Source: an uncultured Paracoccaceae bacterium (GTDB lineage Bacteria; Pseudomonadota; Alphaproteobacteria; Rhodobacterales; Rhodobacteraceae). Taken from it: a DNA stretch of 64,000 nucleotides. A program made the position numbers and the translations under genes. Shown one piece after another: positions 1 to 9,178 of the stretch (the first letter of the stretch is position 1; each line of letters begins with the position of its first letter). The notes beneath the pieces were generated by a model that saw only the letters and a list, made by a program, of their open reading frames with translations, had not been told where the DNA came from and did not search any database. The stretch covers positions 310,001 to 374,000 of the forward strand of contig CANLVD010000003.1 of NCBI GenBank assembly GCA_947494445.1. Direction: 5' to 3'.

Positions 1-925
1 AAGCCGCAAAAGCAAGATACACCAGACCGAACTCGAACAGCAGCCGCCCGCGATCGCGTTCAAGCTGCTGATAAAGCCCGACGGTTTCTTCCGTTTCATC
101 AAGCAGTTGCAGGATTTTTCCATCCACATCACGGGTCACGTAAAGGTATCTGTCGGCAAATGCGGGCAACACGATCAGCGCACGAAACTCACTGATCGCC
201 TCGTCCTGAATGATCACCGTCTCACCAGTGCGCGCTCTGGCCAGTTCATCTGCTGTGGGCTGCTCGTAATCGAACAGATAAGATCGCTCACCGCGGGCTT
301 TCAAGGCACCTTCCCCATCGATCACGTAAGCCTCACGCAAAGTCCGCTGTATTTGCAACTGGCCCCGGTTCAGCAACTCCCGAAACTGACCCGGAGAGAT
401 CAGGGGAAATCGGGCTTTCTGAGAATTCAGAAAACGAGCCAGCAATTCAGCGTCGGACGCCAGATTTGTGCGGTGCTCAGCCTCATAGGCTTGGGCCGCC
501 TCAAGGGAATTGCCAACCACTTGCCTTACCCGGTCAGAAAACCATCCCTCCAACCCGAAATTCACAGTCAAAGTGGCAAACACAGCCACAAGGATCGTCG
601 GCAAAAGGGCAATCAGGGCAAAGACGCCTGTCAGGCGCAAGTGCAACTGGGAGCCAGCAGATTTGCGCCGCCGGGCAGAGATCATGCTGGCCACGCGCTG
701 ACCCACAAGCCCTGCCACCAGCAGCACGTAGATGAAGTCGCTCAGCAAAACGAGGCGCAACGAGGTGGAGTTGGTGGATTCGATGCCCCCGACCACCGCA
801 TAGGTCGCAAGCGCAAGTACGGGCCCGGCCAGCACAAGCCCGAGCGTCAGACCAGTGCGCAGCTTGCGGGTCCGCAATAGGCGGTCGCCCCTTTCCCAGA
901 TTCGAGATCGAAATACCTGTTGCAC
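1..925 (-). CDS. ntrY: NtrY nitrogen-sensing histidine kinase, N-terminal part (cut by window edge)
   Basis: Partial gene; about 308 codons are visible and the frame is still open at base 1. The N-terminus shows hydrophobic segments (around LRTGLTLGLVLAGPVLAL, then FIYVLLVAGLVG and LTGVFALIALLPTILVAVF), followed by an extracytoplasmic stretch and another membrane segment at the edge. This is the layout of NtrY, the membrane kinase of the NtrY/NtrX system. It lies just downstream of ntrC on the same strand, as in the classic nifR3-ntrB-ntrC-ntrY-ntrX operon of alphaproteobacteria. The start is taken as GTG at 925; no ATG is available in that frame after the ntrC stop. The kinase domain and ntrX are outside the window. 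Confidence 0.85.
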   Translation of the reverse strand, partial: MQQVFRSRIWERGDRLLRTRKLRTGLTLGLVLAGPVLALATYAVVGGIESTNSTSLRLVLLSDFIYVLLVAGLVGQRVASMISARRRKSAGSQLHLRLTGVFALIALLPTILVAVFATLTVNFGLEGWFSDRVRQVVGNSLEAAQAYEAEHRTNLASDAELLARFLNSQKARFPLISPGQFRELLNRGQLQIQRTLREAYVIDGEGALKARGERSYLFDYEQPTADELARARTGETVIIQDEAISEFRALIVLPAFADRYLYVTRDVDGKILQLLDETEETVGLYQQLERDRGRLLFEFGLVYLAFAA

Positions 926-967
926 GTCGGTGACGCGGCCTGTTGCCAGTTTGTAACTGTTGCCAGC

Positions 968-2404
968 TTACATCATCTTTTTGCCGCGTGTCACATGAAT
1001 ATCAAGATCCTGGATCTTCTTACGCAACGTATTGCGATTGATCCCCAAAAGATCGGCAGTTTTCACCTGATTTCCGCGGGTTGCGGCAAGCGACAGCGCG
1101 ATCAGCGGCAGTTCAACTTCCTTGAGGATCCGGTCATACAGACCGGCAGGCGGCAGATTTTCACCATGCAGATCGAAATATCGTTTGAGATGGGATTCGA
1201 TGGCCTGCCCCAGTTTCTGGTTCTGGTCCCCCCCAGGTGACACCACAGAAGTGGGTCGCGCTTTCAGTTCCTGGGTCACGATGTTGGCTGAAATGATGTC
1301 ATCGGGGCAAAGCACCGCCAGACGCCGCATCAGGTTCTCAAGCTCCCGCACATTGCCCGGCCAATCCTGTTTGCGCAGAATGTCCAGCGCGTCCTGCGAA
1401 ATGGATTTGCGGGGCAATCCGTCCATCTCGGCATTGCGCAGGAAAGCGCGCGCCAGATCGGGAATATCGTCCAGCCGTTCACGCAAAGGCGGCAGGCGCA
1501 CGGGTACGATGTTCAGACGATAAAACAGATCTTCACGGAATTTGCCCTCATTGACCAAGGCGCGCAGGTCCTGATGGGTTGCCGCCAGTATGCGGACATC
1601 GGCACTGACCATGCCACGGCCACCAACCCGCGAGAATTCACCATCCTGCAAGACGCGCAGAAGCCGGGTCTGGGCCGCCACAGGCATATCGCCGATCTCG
1701 TCCAGAAACAGCGTGCCCTCATTGGCCTGCTCAAACCGGCCAGGCACGGGCTCACCGCCCATGTTCTCAAGCCCGAAAAGCTCGCTTTCGATCAGGTCCG
1801 ACGGGACAGAAGCCATGTTGATCGCAACAAACGGCCCGGATTTGCGCTGTCCGAAATTGTGCAAGGCGCGCGCCACCAACTCTTTGCCCGTGCCGCTTTC
1901 ACCCGAAATCATCACCCCCAGATCGGTGGTCATCAGACGCGCCATGATCCGGTAGACCTCCTGCATCGCAGGTGAGCGGCCAATAAGCGGCAGGTTGTCC
2001 TCGCGCTTTTCCTCGTCCGGCTTCTGCTTCAGTTGTGGTTGCGCACGCGCCAGTGCCTTGTTGACCTGTGCCAGCACCTCACGCAGATCGAAGGGTTTGG
2101 GCAGATATTCATATGCACCCATTTCGGTCGCACGGATCGCGGTCATGACCGTGTTTTGTGCAGACATGATGATGATGGGCAGATCGGGCCGCTTGCGCTT
2201 GATCGCAGGCAAGAGATCAAGCGCATCCCCATCGGGCATCATCACATCTGAGACAACGCAATCACCCTCGCCTTCCTCAATCCACCGCCAAAGGGTCGAG
2301 ATGGTGCCGGTCGAGCGCACCCGACAGCCGGCGCGAGTCAGAGCCTGGCTCAAAACCGTGCGAATGGTGCGGTCATCATCCGCGACAATCACGGTCCCTT
2401 CCAT
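968..2404 (-). CDS. ntrC: NtrC nitrogen response regulator (lacks the GAFTGA loop)
   Basis: 478 aa. The receiver domain (about 1-115) has the acidic cluster ADDD and phospho-acceptor Asp53 ([10 protein letters not shown]). A central AAA+ domain follows, with Walker A GESGTGKE and Walker B-like [11 protein letters not shown], then a Fis-type helix-turn-helix at the C-terminus ([16 protein letters not shown]). Between ESELFG and PGRFEQ, where sigma54 activators carry GAFTGA, this protein reads LENMGGEPV, so the sigma54-contact loop is missing. The well-studied Rhodobacter capsulatus NtrC also lacks this loop and activates sigma70 polymerase; I infer the same here. The start is ATG 2404, whose A is the last base of the ntrB stop (TGATG); upstream in-frame codons would lie inside ntrB. 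Confidence 0.95.
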   Translation of the reverse strand: MEGTVIVADDDRTIRTVLSQALTRAGCRVRSTGTISTLWRWIEEGEGDCVVSDVMMPDGDALDLLPAIKRKRPDLPIIIMSAQNTVMTAIRATEMGAYEYLPKPFDLREVLAQVNKALARAQPQLKQKPDEEKREDNLPLIGRSPAMQEVYRIMARLMTTDLGVMISGESGTGKELVARALHNFGQRKSGPFVAINMASVPSDLIESELFGLENMGGEPVPGRFEQANEGTLFLDEIGDMPVAAQTRLLRVLQDGEFSRVGGRGMVSADVRILAATHQDLRALVNEGKFREDLFYRLNIVPVRLPPLRERLDDIPDLARAFLRNAEMDGLPRKSISQDALDILRKQDWPGNVRELENLMRRLAVLCPDDIISANIVTQELKARPTSVVSPGGDQNQKLGQAIESHLKRYFDLHGENLPPAGLYDRILKEVELPLIALSLAATRGNQVKTADLLGINRNTLRKKIQDLDIHVTRGKKMM

Positions 2405-3495
2405 CACAATTCTCCTTGCAGTGATGTCTGTTTTTGCCGCCACACTGGCAAACGCAGAACAAAGCTTGTCCGGCCCGGCTCGCTGTCGCATTCCACGACG
2501 CCGCCATGATCGGCCATGATTTTAGATACCAGAGCCAGCCCCAGACCGGTGCCATTGGCTTTTGAGCTGACAAACGGATCGAAGATGTCGGAGATCAGGT
2601 TTTCCGGCACCCCGGGCCCATTGTCTCGCACCCGCACCATCAAAGGCAGGCTCTCAAACCGGCCACCGGGAAGCGACAGCTTGACGCCCGGTTTGTAGCC
2701 CGTGGAAATCTTGATCGTTCCCCCGACCTTCGGCACGGCTTCGGCTGCATTCTTGAACAGGTTCTGGAACACCTGCAGCAATTGATCGGGATCACCAGCC
2801 GTGGGTGGCAGCGAAGGATCGTATTCCTCCGTGAATTTCACATGGGCCGCAAAGCCTGCCTGTGCTGCCCGTTTTGCGCGATCCAGCACATCATGAATGT
2901 TTACCTCATTGCGCCGCGCCGGACGCAGGTCGCCGAACTGCTCGACCCGCTCAACCAGCTTGCCGATGCGAGCCGTCTCATCCTGAATGAGGTCCGTCAA
3001 TTCCTGCTCGTCCTCGGACATCCCCATGGACAGAAGCTGTGCCGCACCAGATATGCCCGCCAGCGGATTGCGTATCTCATGGGCCAGCATCGCCGCCATA
3101 CCCGTGACCGAGCGGGCAGCAGAGCGGTGGGTGAGCGAACGGTCCATATGTTCAGCCATCCCTCTGGGGTGCATCAGCAACAGCACTTGCCCGTCGCCTT
3201 CGGGCACCAATGATGCATGAATGGTGAACTGGGCTGCCGATTTGTCGCGCCAGATGACATCGACGGCATATTGCACCACAGAAGAACTGCCCCGATGCAC
3301 CTGATCGACCACATCGATCAAGGTGCTGTCTGAGCCGACAAACTCGTCTATGTTTTTGCCGATCATCTGCTTGAGAGAGGTCGAGCCAAACACTTCCGTG
3401 GCGTTGTTGGCGTGCAGGATCACCCGATCTGGTCCCAACAGGATCGCAGGATACGGGATTGCTCCCCAAAGCGGGTCAAGGATCAGTGGTCTCAT
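2404..3495 (-). CDS. ntrB: NtrB nitrogen regulation histidine kinase
   Basis: 363 aa, soluble. A PAS-like sensor domain occupies about residues 1-110. The dimerisation/phosphotransfer helix carries the H-box at His139 ([11 protein letters not shown]). The HATPase domain follows, with an N-box ([12 protein letters not shown]), a G1 box ([10 protein letters not shown]) and GTGLGLALV. NtrB phosphorylates or dephosphorylates NtrC according to nitrogen status signalled by PII protein (glnB is at 50315). It overlaps dusB by 4 bases (ATGA) and ntrC by 1 base, so translation is probably coupled through the operon. Confidence 0.95.
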   Translation of the reverse strand: MRPLILDPLWGAIPYPAILLGPDRVILHANNATEVFGSTSLKQMIGKNIDEFVGSDSTLIDVVDQVHRGSSSVVQYAVDVIWRDKSAAQFTIHASLVPEGDGQVLLLMHPRGMAEHMDRSLTHRSAARSVTGMAAMLAHEIRNPLAGISGAAQLLSMGMSEDEQELTDLIQDETARIGKLVERVEQFGDLRPARRNEVNIHDVLDRAKRAAQAGFAAHVKFTEEYDPSLPPTAGDPDQLLQVFQNLFKNAAEAVPKVGGTIKISTGYKPGVKLSLPGGRFESLPLMVRVRDNGPGVPENLISDIFDPFVSSKANGTGLGLALVSKIMADHGGVVECDSEPGRTSFVLRLPVWRQKQTSLQGEL

Positions 3496-4466
3496 GCGGC
3501 CAATCCCGCTTCAGCGCCGATGTCCTTCAACCACTCGAAAACCTCTCTTGGATCATTTGCAGTCTGCACAGCACGTTTGGTGGCCGCGGTCGTCCCTGCG
3601 ATGTCACAGTACCAGCCCAGGTGTTTGCGGGCGCATTTCAGCCCCAGGTCAACGCCATAGAAACTCAGCATTTCATCATAATGCGTGGCGATCATGTCAG
3701 CCAGGTCCTTGCCCTTGGGAATGTCAGGTGCATCGCAATAACCCAGTTCACTGGCCACCTGCGCCAGCACCCAGGGCCTGCCCTGCGCACCTCTGCCGAT
3801 CATGACACCATCTGCACCCGATGCCTCCAGCGCCTTGCGCGCGGTTTTTGCGTCAATGATATCTCCATTGGCAATCACCGGAATGTTCACGGCCTCCTTG
3901 ACCTTGGAAATGGCCCGCCAATCCGCCCGGCCCTTGTAGAACTGACACCGGGTCCGCCCGTGGATCGTGATCATCTGAACACCTGCCTCCTCGGCCTGTT
4001 TTGCGATTTGAGGCGCGTTCAGGCTGTCGTCATCCCATCCCAGACGGGTCTTCAACGTAACCGGCACATCAACCGCGCCCACGACAGCTTCGATCAGGGT
4101 CAGGGCATGATCCGGTGTGCGCATCAACGCAGACCCCGAGTATCCGCTTGTCACCTTCTTGGCCGGACACCCCATATTGATGTCGATGACGGATGCGCCC
4201 ATGCCTTCGAGTTGTTTAGCAGCTTCGGCCATCCAGACCGCTTCACGCCCGGCGATCTGTACGGATGTTGCGCCGACACCGATGCCAAGTTCAGCCTTGG
4301 CACGCGTTGAGGGGCGGTTCTGCACGACATCCTGACTTGCCATCATTTCGGAAACAACAAGACCTGCGCCAAACTTTTGGACGAGATTGCGAAACGGGAG
4401 ATCCGTAATTCCCGCAAGAGGTGCCATAAAAACAGGCATTGCCCATATTTTGCCCTCAATTCCCAT
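3492..4466 (-). CDS. dusB: tRNA-dihydrouridine synthase DusB (NifR3)
   Basis: 324 aa FMN-dependent TIM barrel that reduces uridine to dihydrouridine in tRNA D-loops. The N-terminal FMN motif is MAPLAGITDLPFR, the catalytic-cysteine motif is DINMGCPAKKV, and later motifs include ITIHGRTRCQFYKG, ANGDI and GVMIGRGAQGRPW. It is the first gene of the ntr operon, the position that gave the family the name NifR3. The start is ATG 4466; a TTG one codon upstream is less likely. It is transcribed divergently from ispD, leaving about 140 bases for both promoters. Confidence 0.95.
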   Translation of the reverse strand: MGIEGKIWAMPVFMAPLAGITDLPFRNLVQKFGAGLVVSEMMASQDVVQNRPSTRAKAELGIGVGATSVQIAGREAVWMAEAAKQLEGMGASVIDINMGCPAKKVTSGYSGSALMRTPDHALTLIEAVVGAVDVPVTLKTRLGWDDDSLNAPQIAKQAEEAGVQMITIHGRTRCQFYKGRADWRAISKVKEAVNIPVIANGDIIDAKTARKALEASGADGVMIGRGAQGRPWVLAQVASELGYCDAPDIPKGKDLADMIATHYDEMLSFYGVDLGLKCARKHLGWYCDIAGTTAATKRAVQTANDPREVFEWLKDIGAEAGLAA

Positions 4467-4604
4467 CAATCACTGCCTGCTCACTGTGCACTTCTCGCTA
4501 CTTAAGGCAAAACACTGGGTGCGGCAATGAAAATTCAACCCATTGTACTGCCTGCGCAGTTTGGGCAAGATAATGCGCGCGTCCCAACAGAGAAGATTTC
4601 ATCC

Positions 4605-5294
4605 GTGACCCCATCCGCCCTTATTGTTGCAGCCGGTCGGGGCAAACGGGCCGGAAGCGAGCGTCCCAAGCAATTCATGCCTCTTGGCGGAGAGCCGATA
4701 CTTGCAAGGACACTCCGCGCCTGTCTGGCAAGCCCGAAGATCAACTCGGCTCTTGTTGTGATCCATCCTGATGATGCGGACGACTATCATCGATCAATTG
4801 ACGGCATCTCAGATCCAAGACTACTCCCCCCTGTCCACGGAGGTGCGTCACGCGATCTGTCAGTTCGTCTTGGCCTGGAAGCACTGGAACGGCACGCACC
4901 CAGCCACGTCCTGATCCACGACGCCGCCCGCCCCTTTTTGACAACAGAGGTGATTGACCGGGTGCTTGCCGCGCTGCAAGCCTTTCCTGCAGCGTTTCCT
5001 GCACTTCCGATAGTGGATGCTTTGTGGCACGCAACCGGTGATCTGGTCAGCGCTTCTGTCGCGCGCGATGATCTCTGGCGTGCTCAAACCCCACAAGGTT
5101 TCGATTTTCCAAAAATACTCACGGCACACCGCTCGGCAAAAGGACCTGCGGTCGATGATGTGGCGCTGGCCCATGCAGCCGGGCTGCCCGTCAAAATCGT
5201 GCTGGGAGATGGCAACAATTTCAAGATAACGATGCCCGAGGACTTTGCCCGGGCAGAACGGCTTCTGGAGGCAGAGAAATGGACATCCGTCTAG
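4605..5294 (+). CDS. ispD: 2-C-methyl-D-erythritol 4-phosphate cytidylyltransferase
   Basis: MEP pathway enzyme coupling CTP to methylerythritol phosphate for isoprenoid synthesis. Visible motifs are the nucleotide-binding [18 protein letters not shown], the DAARPF segment and the C-terminal [12 protein letters not shown]. Starting at GTG 4605 gives 229 aa, the usual length. An in-frame ATG at 4527 would add 26 residues before the conserved motif, which looks too long, though it cannot be excluded. The 3' end overlaps ispF by 16 bases in another frame. Many alphaproteobacteria carry a fused IspDF; here the two are separate. Confidence 0.93.
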   Translation: MTPSALIVAAGRGKRAGSERPKQFMPLGGEPILARTLRACLASPKINSALVVIHPDDADDYHRSIDGISDPRLLPPVHGGASRDLSVRLGLEALERHAPSHVLIHDAARPFLTTEVIDRVLAALQAFPAAFPALPIVDALWHATGDLVSASVARDDLWRAQTPQGFDFPKILTAHRSAKGPAVDDVALAHAAGLPVKIVLGDGNNFKITMPEDFARAERLLEAEKWTSV

Positions 5295-5758
5295 GCAATG
5301 GCTTTGACGTTCATGCGCTGGATGACGGCGACCATGTGATCCTGTGCGGCGTGAAAATCCCGTTCTGCAAGGGCTTGCGCGGGCATTCCGATGCTGATGT
5401 TGGCATGCATGCAATCACGGACGCGCTTTTCGGCGCGCTCAGCGAAGGCGACATCGGACAGTGGTTTCCCCCATCTGATCCGCAATGGAAGGGTGCTGCA
5501 TCCGAGATTTTCCTGCGCAAGGCCATTGAGCGGGTTGCGGCCCGTGGGTTTCAGATTGGCAATCTTGACTGCACGCTGATTTGTGAAATGCCCAAAATCG
5601 GCCCGCACGCAAAGGCTATGCAGGACATGCTGGCAGACATCACCGGCGTGGATGTGGGCAGGATCAGCGTGAAGGCCACCACGTCCGAGCATTTGGGCTT
5701 TACCGGACGGGGTGAGGGCATCGCCGCCATCGCCACAGCTGCGATTTTCGCGCCATGA
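5279..5758 (+). CDS. ispF: 2-C-methyl-D-erythritol 2,4-cyclodiphosphate synthase
   Basis: 159 aa, the normal IspF length. It cyclises CDP-methylerythritol 2-phosphate in the MEP pathway. The metal-binding N-terminus is GNGFDVHAL, followed by [18 protein letters not shown] and the C-terminal [19 protein letters not shown], all typical of the trimeric enzyme. Its ATG sits inside the end of ispD, and its own stop overlaps pgpA by 4 bases (ATGA), so ispD-ispF-pgpA-pncC looks like one translationally coupled operon. Confidence 0.96.
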   Translation: MDIRLGNGFDVHALDDGDHVILCGVKIPFCKGLRGHSDADVGMHAITDALFGALSEGDIGQWFPPSDPQWKGAASEIFLRKAIERVAARGFQIGNLDCTLICEMPKIGPHAKAMQDMLADITGVDVGRISVKATTSEHLGFTGRGEGIAAIATAAIFAP

Positions 5759-6249
5759 GCCGAATGATCACAACCTTTTTTGGCGCAGGGCTGGCACCGG
5801 TTGCACCGGGCACTTTCGGCTCACTTGCGGCCCTGCCAACTGGTTATGGCTTGCATGTGCTGGGCGGTCCGGTGCTGCTTTCTCTGGGCGTGGTTCTGGC
5901 CTTCTTTGTCGGGCTTTGGGCCACGAAAGTGGAAACCGCGGGCAAAGACGACCATGACCCGTCTGAGATTGTGATCGACGAGGTCGCAGGTCAGTGGATT
6001 GCCTTGATGCCTCTCTCGATCGGGTTGAGCATGGCCGGTGCAGCCCCGCATGTCTTTCCGTGGCCCGGCTGGGTTGGGGCTTTTGTCATGTTCCGGCTCT
6101 TTGACATCTGGAAACCGTGGCCTGTCAGCTGGGCGGACCGAAAGGAAACCCCTGTGGGGGTGATGCTTGACGACGTGTTGGCAGGAGTGATGGCTGCGAT
6201 CGTGGTCACGGCTGCTGCCGGGATTTCCCACGGGGTGCTGGGCCAATGA
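5755..6249 (+). CDS. pgpA: phosphatidylglycerophosphatase A
   Basis: 164 aa inner-membrane phosphatase that makes phosphatidylglycerol from its phosphate. Family features are [12 protein letters not shown] near the N-terminus, [24 protein letters not shown] and [11 protein letters not shown], in the usual order between hydrophobic segments. It overlaps ispF and pncC by 4 bases each (ATGA at both junctions). Confidence 0.93.
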   Translation: MSRMITTFFGAGLAPVAPGTFGSLAALPTGYGLHVLGGPVLLSLGVVLAFFVGLWATKVETAGKDDHDPSEIVIDEVAGQWIALMPLSIGLSMAGAAPHVFPWPGWVGAFVMFRLFDIWKPWPVSWADRKETPVGVMLDDVLAGVMAAIVVTAAAGISHGVLGQ

Positions 6250-6722
6250 CACTGGCAGAGCAGCTGCTTGAGGCCTTCAAGGCCAAAGGGTGGATGCTGG
6301 CAACGGCCGAAAGCTGCACGGGTGGCATGATCGCTGTTGCGCTCACGGACATCGCCGGAAGCTCTGCCGTGGTTGAGCGCGGGTTCGTGACCTACACCAA
6401 TGAAGCCAAGATCGAGATGCTGGGCGTACGCAAGACAACACTCGATGCCCATGGGGCGGTGTCCGAGGAAACCGCAGCAGAAATGGCCACAGGCGCCCTG
6501 ACACGTAGTCACGCACACGTGGCCGTGTCGGTCACAGGTATTGCAGGTCCCGGCGGCTCGGAATTCAAGCCCGAGGGTCGTGTCTGTTTTGGCTTGGCCG
6601 GAAATGATGGATCCGTTTCAACCCAGACCATCGAGTTTGGGGCCATCGGCCGCGCCAAAGTGCGCGAAGCCACAACAGCCCATGCGCTACACCTGTTGAT
6701 TGACGCTGTGCACACTCCATAG
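6246..6722 (+). CDS. pncC: CinA C-terminal-domain protein, probable nicotinamide-nucleotide amidase
   Basis: 158 aa, corresponding to the stand-alone CinA C-terminal domain, known in other bacteria to deamidate NMN to nicotinic acid mononucleotide in the pyridine nucleotide cycle. Motifs seen are LATAESCTGGMIA, ERGFVTYTNEAKIEMLGV, AVSEETAAEMA and SVTGIAGPGG. The N-terminal MoCF-like domain of full-length CinA is absent, which is normal for this subfamily. It is the last gene of the ispD operon. Enzyme activity is inferred from the family. Confidence 0.9.
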   Translation: MTLAEQLLEAFKAKGWMLATAESCTGGMIAVALTDIAGSSAVVERGFVTYTNEAKIEMLGVRKTTLDAHGAVSEETAAEMATGALTRSHAHVAVSVTGIAGPGGSEFKPEGRVCFGLAGNDGSVSTQTIEFGAIGRAKVREATTAHALHLLIDAVHTP

Positions 6723-6724
6723 TT

Positions 6725-6741
6725 AGCACATTTTTTGTGCA
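6725..6741 (+). promoter_or_regulatory. NtrC-like operator upstream of amtB
   Basis: The sequence has the form A-GCAC-N7-GTGC-A, with the seven-base spacer ATTTTTT. The enteric NtrC consensus is TGCAC-N7-GTGCA, so 9 of the 10 arm positions match. It begins three bases after the pncC stop and is about 150 bases upstream of the amtB start. No convincing -24/-12 sigma54 element is seen between it and the gene. Confidence 0.55.
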
Positions 6742-6892
6742 GTAATGGATTATTACGCCCTCTAATTGCGCAAATCACTCGCATTCGAACCAATTTCAGA
6801 CCACCTGACTTGCGCCTCTGGTCAGTCAGACCCCAGACCTCCAGCCATCGCAAAGGCGCGCAAAGCGCTGCTGAACAAAGGGGATGGCGACG

Positions 6893-8065
6893 ATGGACGG
6901 TGCGGATACCGGTTGGATTATAGTGGCGACAGCTTTGGTGCTGTTCATGACTTTGCCAGGACTGGCCTTGTTTTACGGCGGGCTCGTGCGCGCGCGCAAT
7001 GTGTTGTCGGTGTTCATGCAATGCATGGCAGTGGCCTGTCTGATGTCGATCCTGTGGCTGGTCGCAGGCTATTCCATTGCCTTTGGCGATGGCGGCGCGC
7101 TTAACGCCTGGTGGGGCGGTCTGGACAAGATGTTCCTGCGTGGCGTGGATGCGGACACCCTCTCCGGCTCTATCCCCGAGATCGTCTTCTTCGGTTTCCA
7201 GATGACATTTGCCATCATTACCCCTGCCCTGATCGTGGGTGCATATGTCGAACGGATCAGTTTTGGCTTTGTGCTTCTGTTCTCATCGCTCTGGATGCTC
7301 TTTTGCTATGCACCGGTCACCCACTGGGTCTGGGGCGCAGGTGGATGGGCCTTCGAGATGGGCACGGTTGATCTGGCCGGTGGCATCGTGGTGCATGAAA
7401 CTGCGGGTCTTGCTGCGTTGGTCATCGCGTTTTTCCTGGGCGCACGCAGTGACAAATCCAAACCACCGCACAATCCGGGCTATGTGATGCTGGGCGCGTC
7501 CATGTTGTGGGTCGGCTGGTTCGGCTTCAATGCAGGCTCTCATCTGGGAGTCTCGGGTGCGGCAGGCATGACGCTTGTGGTCACGCATCTGTCAGCAGCT
7601 GCTGCATCGCTCAGCTGGGCTTTGTGGGAGCGGATCAAGTATGGCAAGTCATCCCTTGTCGGTCTGGTGACCGGCACGATTGCGGGCCTTGCCTCCATCA
7701 CACCTGCATCGGGGTCTGTCGGCCCGGTCGAGGCGCTGATCATCGGTGGCGTGGCCGGCGTCCTGTGTCAGGAAATGTGCGCGGTCGTGAAGAACCTGAT
7801 GAAGCTGGATGACACTTTGGACGTCTTCGCAGTGCACGGGGTTGGCGGGATTTTCGGCACGCTGATGATTGCCGTTTTCGGCCATGCAGCCTTTGGCCCC
7901 CAGATCACGGCACTGGCTGTGGTGGGCGTTTATACACTCGTGATCACGGTCGTTTGCGTGTTGATTTCAAAGGTTATTTTCCCGATCCGGGTCAATCCCG
8001 ATGACGAAACCATGGGCCTTGATCTGGCAACCCATGGCGAGCGGGCCTACGACGTCGCGTCCTGA
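6893..8065 (+). CDS. amtB: ammonium transporter AmtB
   Basis: 390 aa inner-membrane channel for ammonium with the expected run of about 11 hydrophobic segments. Family motifs are LALFYGGLVRARNVLSV, DLAGGIVVHETAG, a mid-protein MLGASMLWVGWFGFNAGS and a late DVFAVHGVGGIFGTL. The start is chosen at ATG 6893 because AAAGGGG (6877-6883) stands 9 bases upstream; an in-frame ATG at 6884 directly abuts that ribosome site. No glnK lies beside it, unlike in many bacteria; the PII gene of this window is glnB at 50315. The 3' end overlaps the convergent ratA-like gene by 19 bases. Confidence 0.95.
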   Translation: MDGADTGWIIVATALVLFMTLPGLALFYGGLVRARNVLSVFMQCMAVACLMSILWLVAGYSIAFGDGGALNAWWGGLDKMFLRGVDADTLSGSIPEIVFFGFQMTFAIITPALIVGAYVERISFGFVLLFSSLWMLFCYAPVTHWVWGAGGWAFEMGTVDLAGGIVVHETAGLAALVIAFFLGARSDKSKPPHNPGYVMLGASMLWVGWFGFNAGSHLGVSGAAGMTLVVTHLSAAAASLSWALWERIKYGKSSLVGLVTGTIAGLASITPASGSVGPVEALIIGGVAGVLCQEMCAVVKNLMKLDDTLDVFAVHGVGGIFGTLMIAVFGHAAFGPQITALAVVGVYTLVITVVCVLISKVIFPIRVNPDDETMGLDLATHGERAYDVAS

Positions 8066-8514
8066 GGGCCGGGACCGTATAACTCTCGTGCGCGCGTCTC
8101 GAATGCGCGCACGATCCTCTGCATGGCCTCGGTGAAGACGACACCGATTATGGCCTGCAGGGTCCGGGAGCGGAACTCGAAATCCACGAAGAAATCAACC
8201 TCGCACCCGCCATCGACCGGCGTGAACGACCAGTGGTTGTTGAGGTATTTGAACGGTCCATCAAGGTATTCCACATGGATCTTGCGGGCCTCTGGCGACA
8301 GCGTCACGCGGGAGCCGAACTTTTCCCGAAATACTTTGAAGGAAACGACAAGATCAGCGTCAACAACCTCTCCGGTTTCAACGGGACGGCGGGAGCGGAT
8401 GCGCGCGCCCGCGCACCAGGGCAAAAACTCGGGATAGGCCGAAATGTCTGCGATGAGGGCAAACATCTGCTCAGCCGAATAAGGCAGGGTTCTTTTTTCC
8501 GCATGCGTTGGCAT
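8047..8514 (-). CDS. RatA/Coq10-like START-domain protein
   Basis: 155 aa single polyketide-cyclase/START domain. Typical segments are YSAEQMFALIADISAYPEFLPWC near the N-terminus, then LDGPFKYLNNHWSF and FEFRSRTLQAIIGVVF. In mitochondria and alphaproteobacteria the family (Coq10) is linked to ubiquinone function; the E. coli homologue was named RatA. The start is ATG 8514, placing the conserved domain at the N-terminus. It converges on and overlaps amtB. Confidence 0.88.
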   Translation of the reverse strand: MPTHAEKRTLPYSAEQMFALIADISAYPEFLPWCAGARIRSRRPVETGEVVDADLVVSFKVFREKFGSRVTLSPEARKIHVEYLDGPFKYLNNHWSFTPVDGGCEVDFFVDFEFRSRTLQAIIGVVFTEAMQRIVRAFETRARELYGPGPQDATS

Positions 8515-8582
8515 GTGCGCCTTATGTACGCTAGAAACCCTGAGGAAAAGTGAAGAAATGTCACGGGGGGCATGCACGCAGG

Positions 8583-9122
8583 ATGGACCATTCGAATTAC
8601 CAGATCGAGACGCTGATCTCGGCCAAGACCATTGCCGCCCGGGTGGAAGATCTGGCCAGCGAGATTTCTGCCCATTTCGCTGACACCGACAAGCTGATCG
8701 TGGTTGGCCTTTTGCGCGGTTCTTTCGTGTTCATCGCAGATCTGGTGCGTGAACTTGATCTGCCGGTGGAGGTCGATTTCATCGAGGCATCGTCTTATGG
8801 CAACAGCACCGAGAGCAGTCGAGAAGTCCGCATTCTCAAGGACTTGCGCGGCGAAATTGAAGGGCGCGACGTGCTGGTGGTCGAGGATATCGTCGACACC
8901 GGCTTTACCCTGTCCCATGTGCTGGCGATACTGAAGACGCGCAATCCCAAGCGACTGGCAGTCTGTGCGCTTCTCGACAAACCGTCGCGTCGGGAGGTTG
9001 ATGTGCGCGCGACATGGACCGGGTTTGAGATCCCTGATGAATTCGTTGTTGGCTACGGCATTGATTATGCGCAGAGAAACCGGAACCTGTCTTACATCGG
9101 GGCTGTGCGTTTTACCGCGTAA
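8583..9122 (+). CDS. hpt: hypoxanthine-type phosphoribosyltransferase
   Basis: 179 aa purine-salvage enzyme that attaches ribose phosphate from PRPP to hypoxanthine or guanine. The PRPP loop is [39 protein letters not shown] is the pyrophosphate-contact region, and [16 protein letters not shown] is the typical C-terminus. ATG 8583 is preferred over an upstream in-frame start at 8550 because it begins at the conserved domain. Substrate preference between hypoxanthine and guanine cannot be read from sequence here. Confidence 0.9.
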   Translation: MDHSNYQIETLISAKTIAARVEDLASEISAHFADTDKLIVVGLLRGSFVFIADLVRELDLPVEVDFIEASSYGNSTESSREVRILKDLRGEIEGRDVLVVEDIVDTGFTLSHVLAILKTRNPKRLAVCALLDKPSRREVDVRATWTGFEIPDEFVVGYGIDYAQRNRNLSYIGAVRFTA

Positions 9123-9178
9123 ATCGCTGGCCAATTGCAGGACCGCGCGGTTAAGCTGATCTCAGGGAGATCGGGATC

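Noticed and set aside
6742-6892. Sigma54 -24/-12 promoter for amtB
   Set aside because: No TGGCAC-N5-TTGC-like sequence found; fits the GAFTGA-less NtrC.
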